Shown piece after piece: positions 4,894 to 5,306 of a stretch of DNA of 5,306 nucleotides. Position 1 is the stretch's first letter. Each line of letters starts with the position of its first letter. The notes below the pieces were generated by a model. That model was given only the letters and a program-made list of their open reading frames with translations. It was not told the DNA's origin and searched no databases. Source of the DNA: Planctomycetota bacterium (GTDB lineage Bacteria; Planctomycetota; SZUA-567; JAFGNG01); assembly GCA_016927125.1 (NCBI GenBank), contig JAFGNG010000070.1, positions 1 to 5,306 of the forward strand, written 5' to 3'. The position numbers and the translations under genes are program-made.

Positions 4894-5306
4894 ATGAACA
4901 CCATTAGCGGGCATTATACCATCACCCAGCCGTATCCAGCCATGCAGAATAATTCCGTTGCCGTGGCGGAAGTTACCCAATCCCCTGATAAGTCCACTGA
5001 ATCCAACCTGACAATTCAAAACCAGGATAGCAATCAAGAAGACAGTGCCAGCACGATTGCTGTCAACCGGCATGCTGCCAAGTCGGAGGACGCGAAGGAA
5101 TCAAACCCCGCGCGGCCGCGCGGGGCGGATGGTGAAGTCCTGAGCGAGTCCGAGATCAGCCAGATCGACTCCCTGAAAAGGCGGGATATTGAGGTACGCA
5201 GGCATGAAAACGCCCACCTCGCGGCGGCGGGCGGCTATGCCACCGGCGGAGCGCACTTCGAATACAGCCGCGGTCCCGACGGCAGGAATTACGCGGTCGG
5301 CGGCAG
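4894..5306 (+). CDS. SprA-related putative metalloprotease (CJM1_0395-like), 3'-partial
   Basis: The first 137 codons of a longer gene. GGAGGG at 4881-4886, seven bases before the ATG, fixes the start; another ATG at 4887 is out of frame. Residues 1-95 are a low-complexity, Gln/Asn/Ser/Glu-rich region (for example QNQDSNQEDSAS) with no signal peptide, followed by a basic and acidic helix (85-103). Then comes the conserved core RRHENAHLAAAGGYATGGAHFEY (102-124), with a zinc-protease-type HExxH motif as H104-E105-N-A-H108, and SRGPDGRNYAVGG, the hallmark of the SprA-related family. The third metal ligand and remainder lie past the window edge. Family members are found mainly in proteobacteria; their substrates are unknown and protease activity is only predicted. 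The gene follows the DUF4388 protein gene on the same strand with its own promoter and a structured leader. The linker DNA contains a 20-bp perfect palindrome at 5106-5125. Confidence 0.85.
   Translation, partial: MNTISGHYTITQPYPAMQNNSVAVAEVTQSPDKSTESNLTIQNQDSNQEDSASTIAVNRHAAKSEDAKESNPARPRGADGEVLSESEISQIDSLKRRDIEVRRHENAHLAAAGGYATGGAHFEYSRGPDGRNYAVGG
5106..5125. repeat. Perfect 20-bp G+C-only palindrome inside the SprA-related coding region
   Basis: CCCCGCGCGG followed at once by its exact reverse complement CCGCGCGGGG, with no spacer and no A or T. It encodes the Pro/Ala/Arg linker around residues 72-77, just before the conserved core. As mRNA it could form a very stable hairpin. It may be coincidence of GC-rich codons or a dyad recognised by a protein; nothing else in the window repeats it. 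Confidence 0.8.

Overview
The window reads as ordinary bacterial chromosome, probably from a Desulfobacterota/Desulfuromonadia-type ('deltaproteobacterial') organism. The pointers are a cyclic-nucleotide-binding-fold protein ending in a DUF4388 domain (a domain common in Geobacter-like and myxobacterial genomes), a SprA-related HExxH protein, and a Memo-family protein of the AmmeMemoRadiSam system. This assignment is inferred from domain content, not from a database match. No mobile element, CRISPR array, tRNA or rRNA gene was seen.

Layout. (1) Positions 1-897, minus strand: the N-terminal 299 codons of an AmmeMemoRadiSam protein B (Memo) homologue with an apparent signal peptide; it runs off the left edge. 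Its own likely promoter lies at 946-973. (2) Positions 1017-1434, minus: a 68-aa unrecognised small protein (1082-1288), possibly preceded by a 35-aa ORF (1327-1434), closed by a clear intrinsic terminator at 1017-1043. (3) Positions 1503-2561, plus: a promoter and a DusB-like tRNA-dihydrouridine synthase. (4) Positions 2562-3359, minus: an RlmB/TrmH-type SpoU 2'-O-methyltransferase that meets the dus gene stop-to-stop with no spare base. (5) Positions 3497-4760, plus: a strong promoter and a three-part protein (Cys-rich N-terminal module, CNMP-fold domain, DUF4388). (6) Positions 4761-5306, plus: a promoter, a leader of about 100 nt with competing hairpins around the ribosome binding site, and the first 137 codons of a SprA-related putative metalloprotease that runs off the right edge.

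How it works together: the two central genes both modify RNA (tRNA dihydrouridine; probably rRNA ribose methylation) but are convergent, so they are neighbours rather than an operon. The DUF4388 protein and the SprA-related gene are consecutive on the same strand but each appears to have its own promoter; a regulatory link is possible but unproven. The points most worth a second look are the apparently switch-like leader before the SprA-related gene, the exported form of the Memo protein, and the CNMP/DUF4388 protein, whose phosphate-binding cassette has lost its arginine and whose N-terminus carries a cysteine-bearing module.
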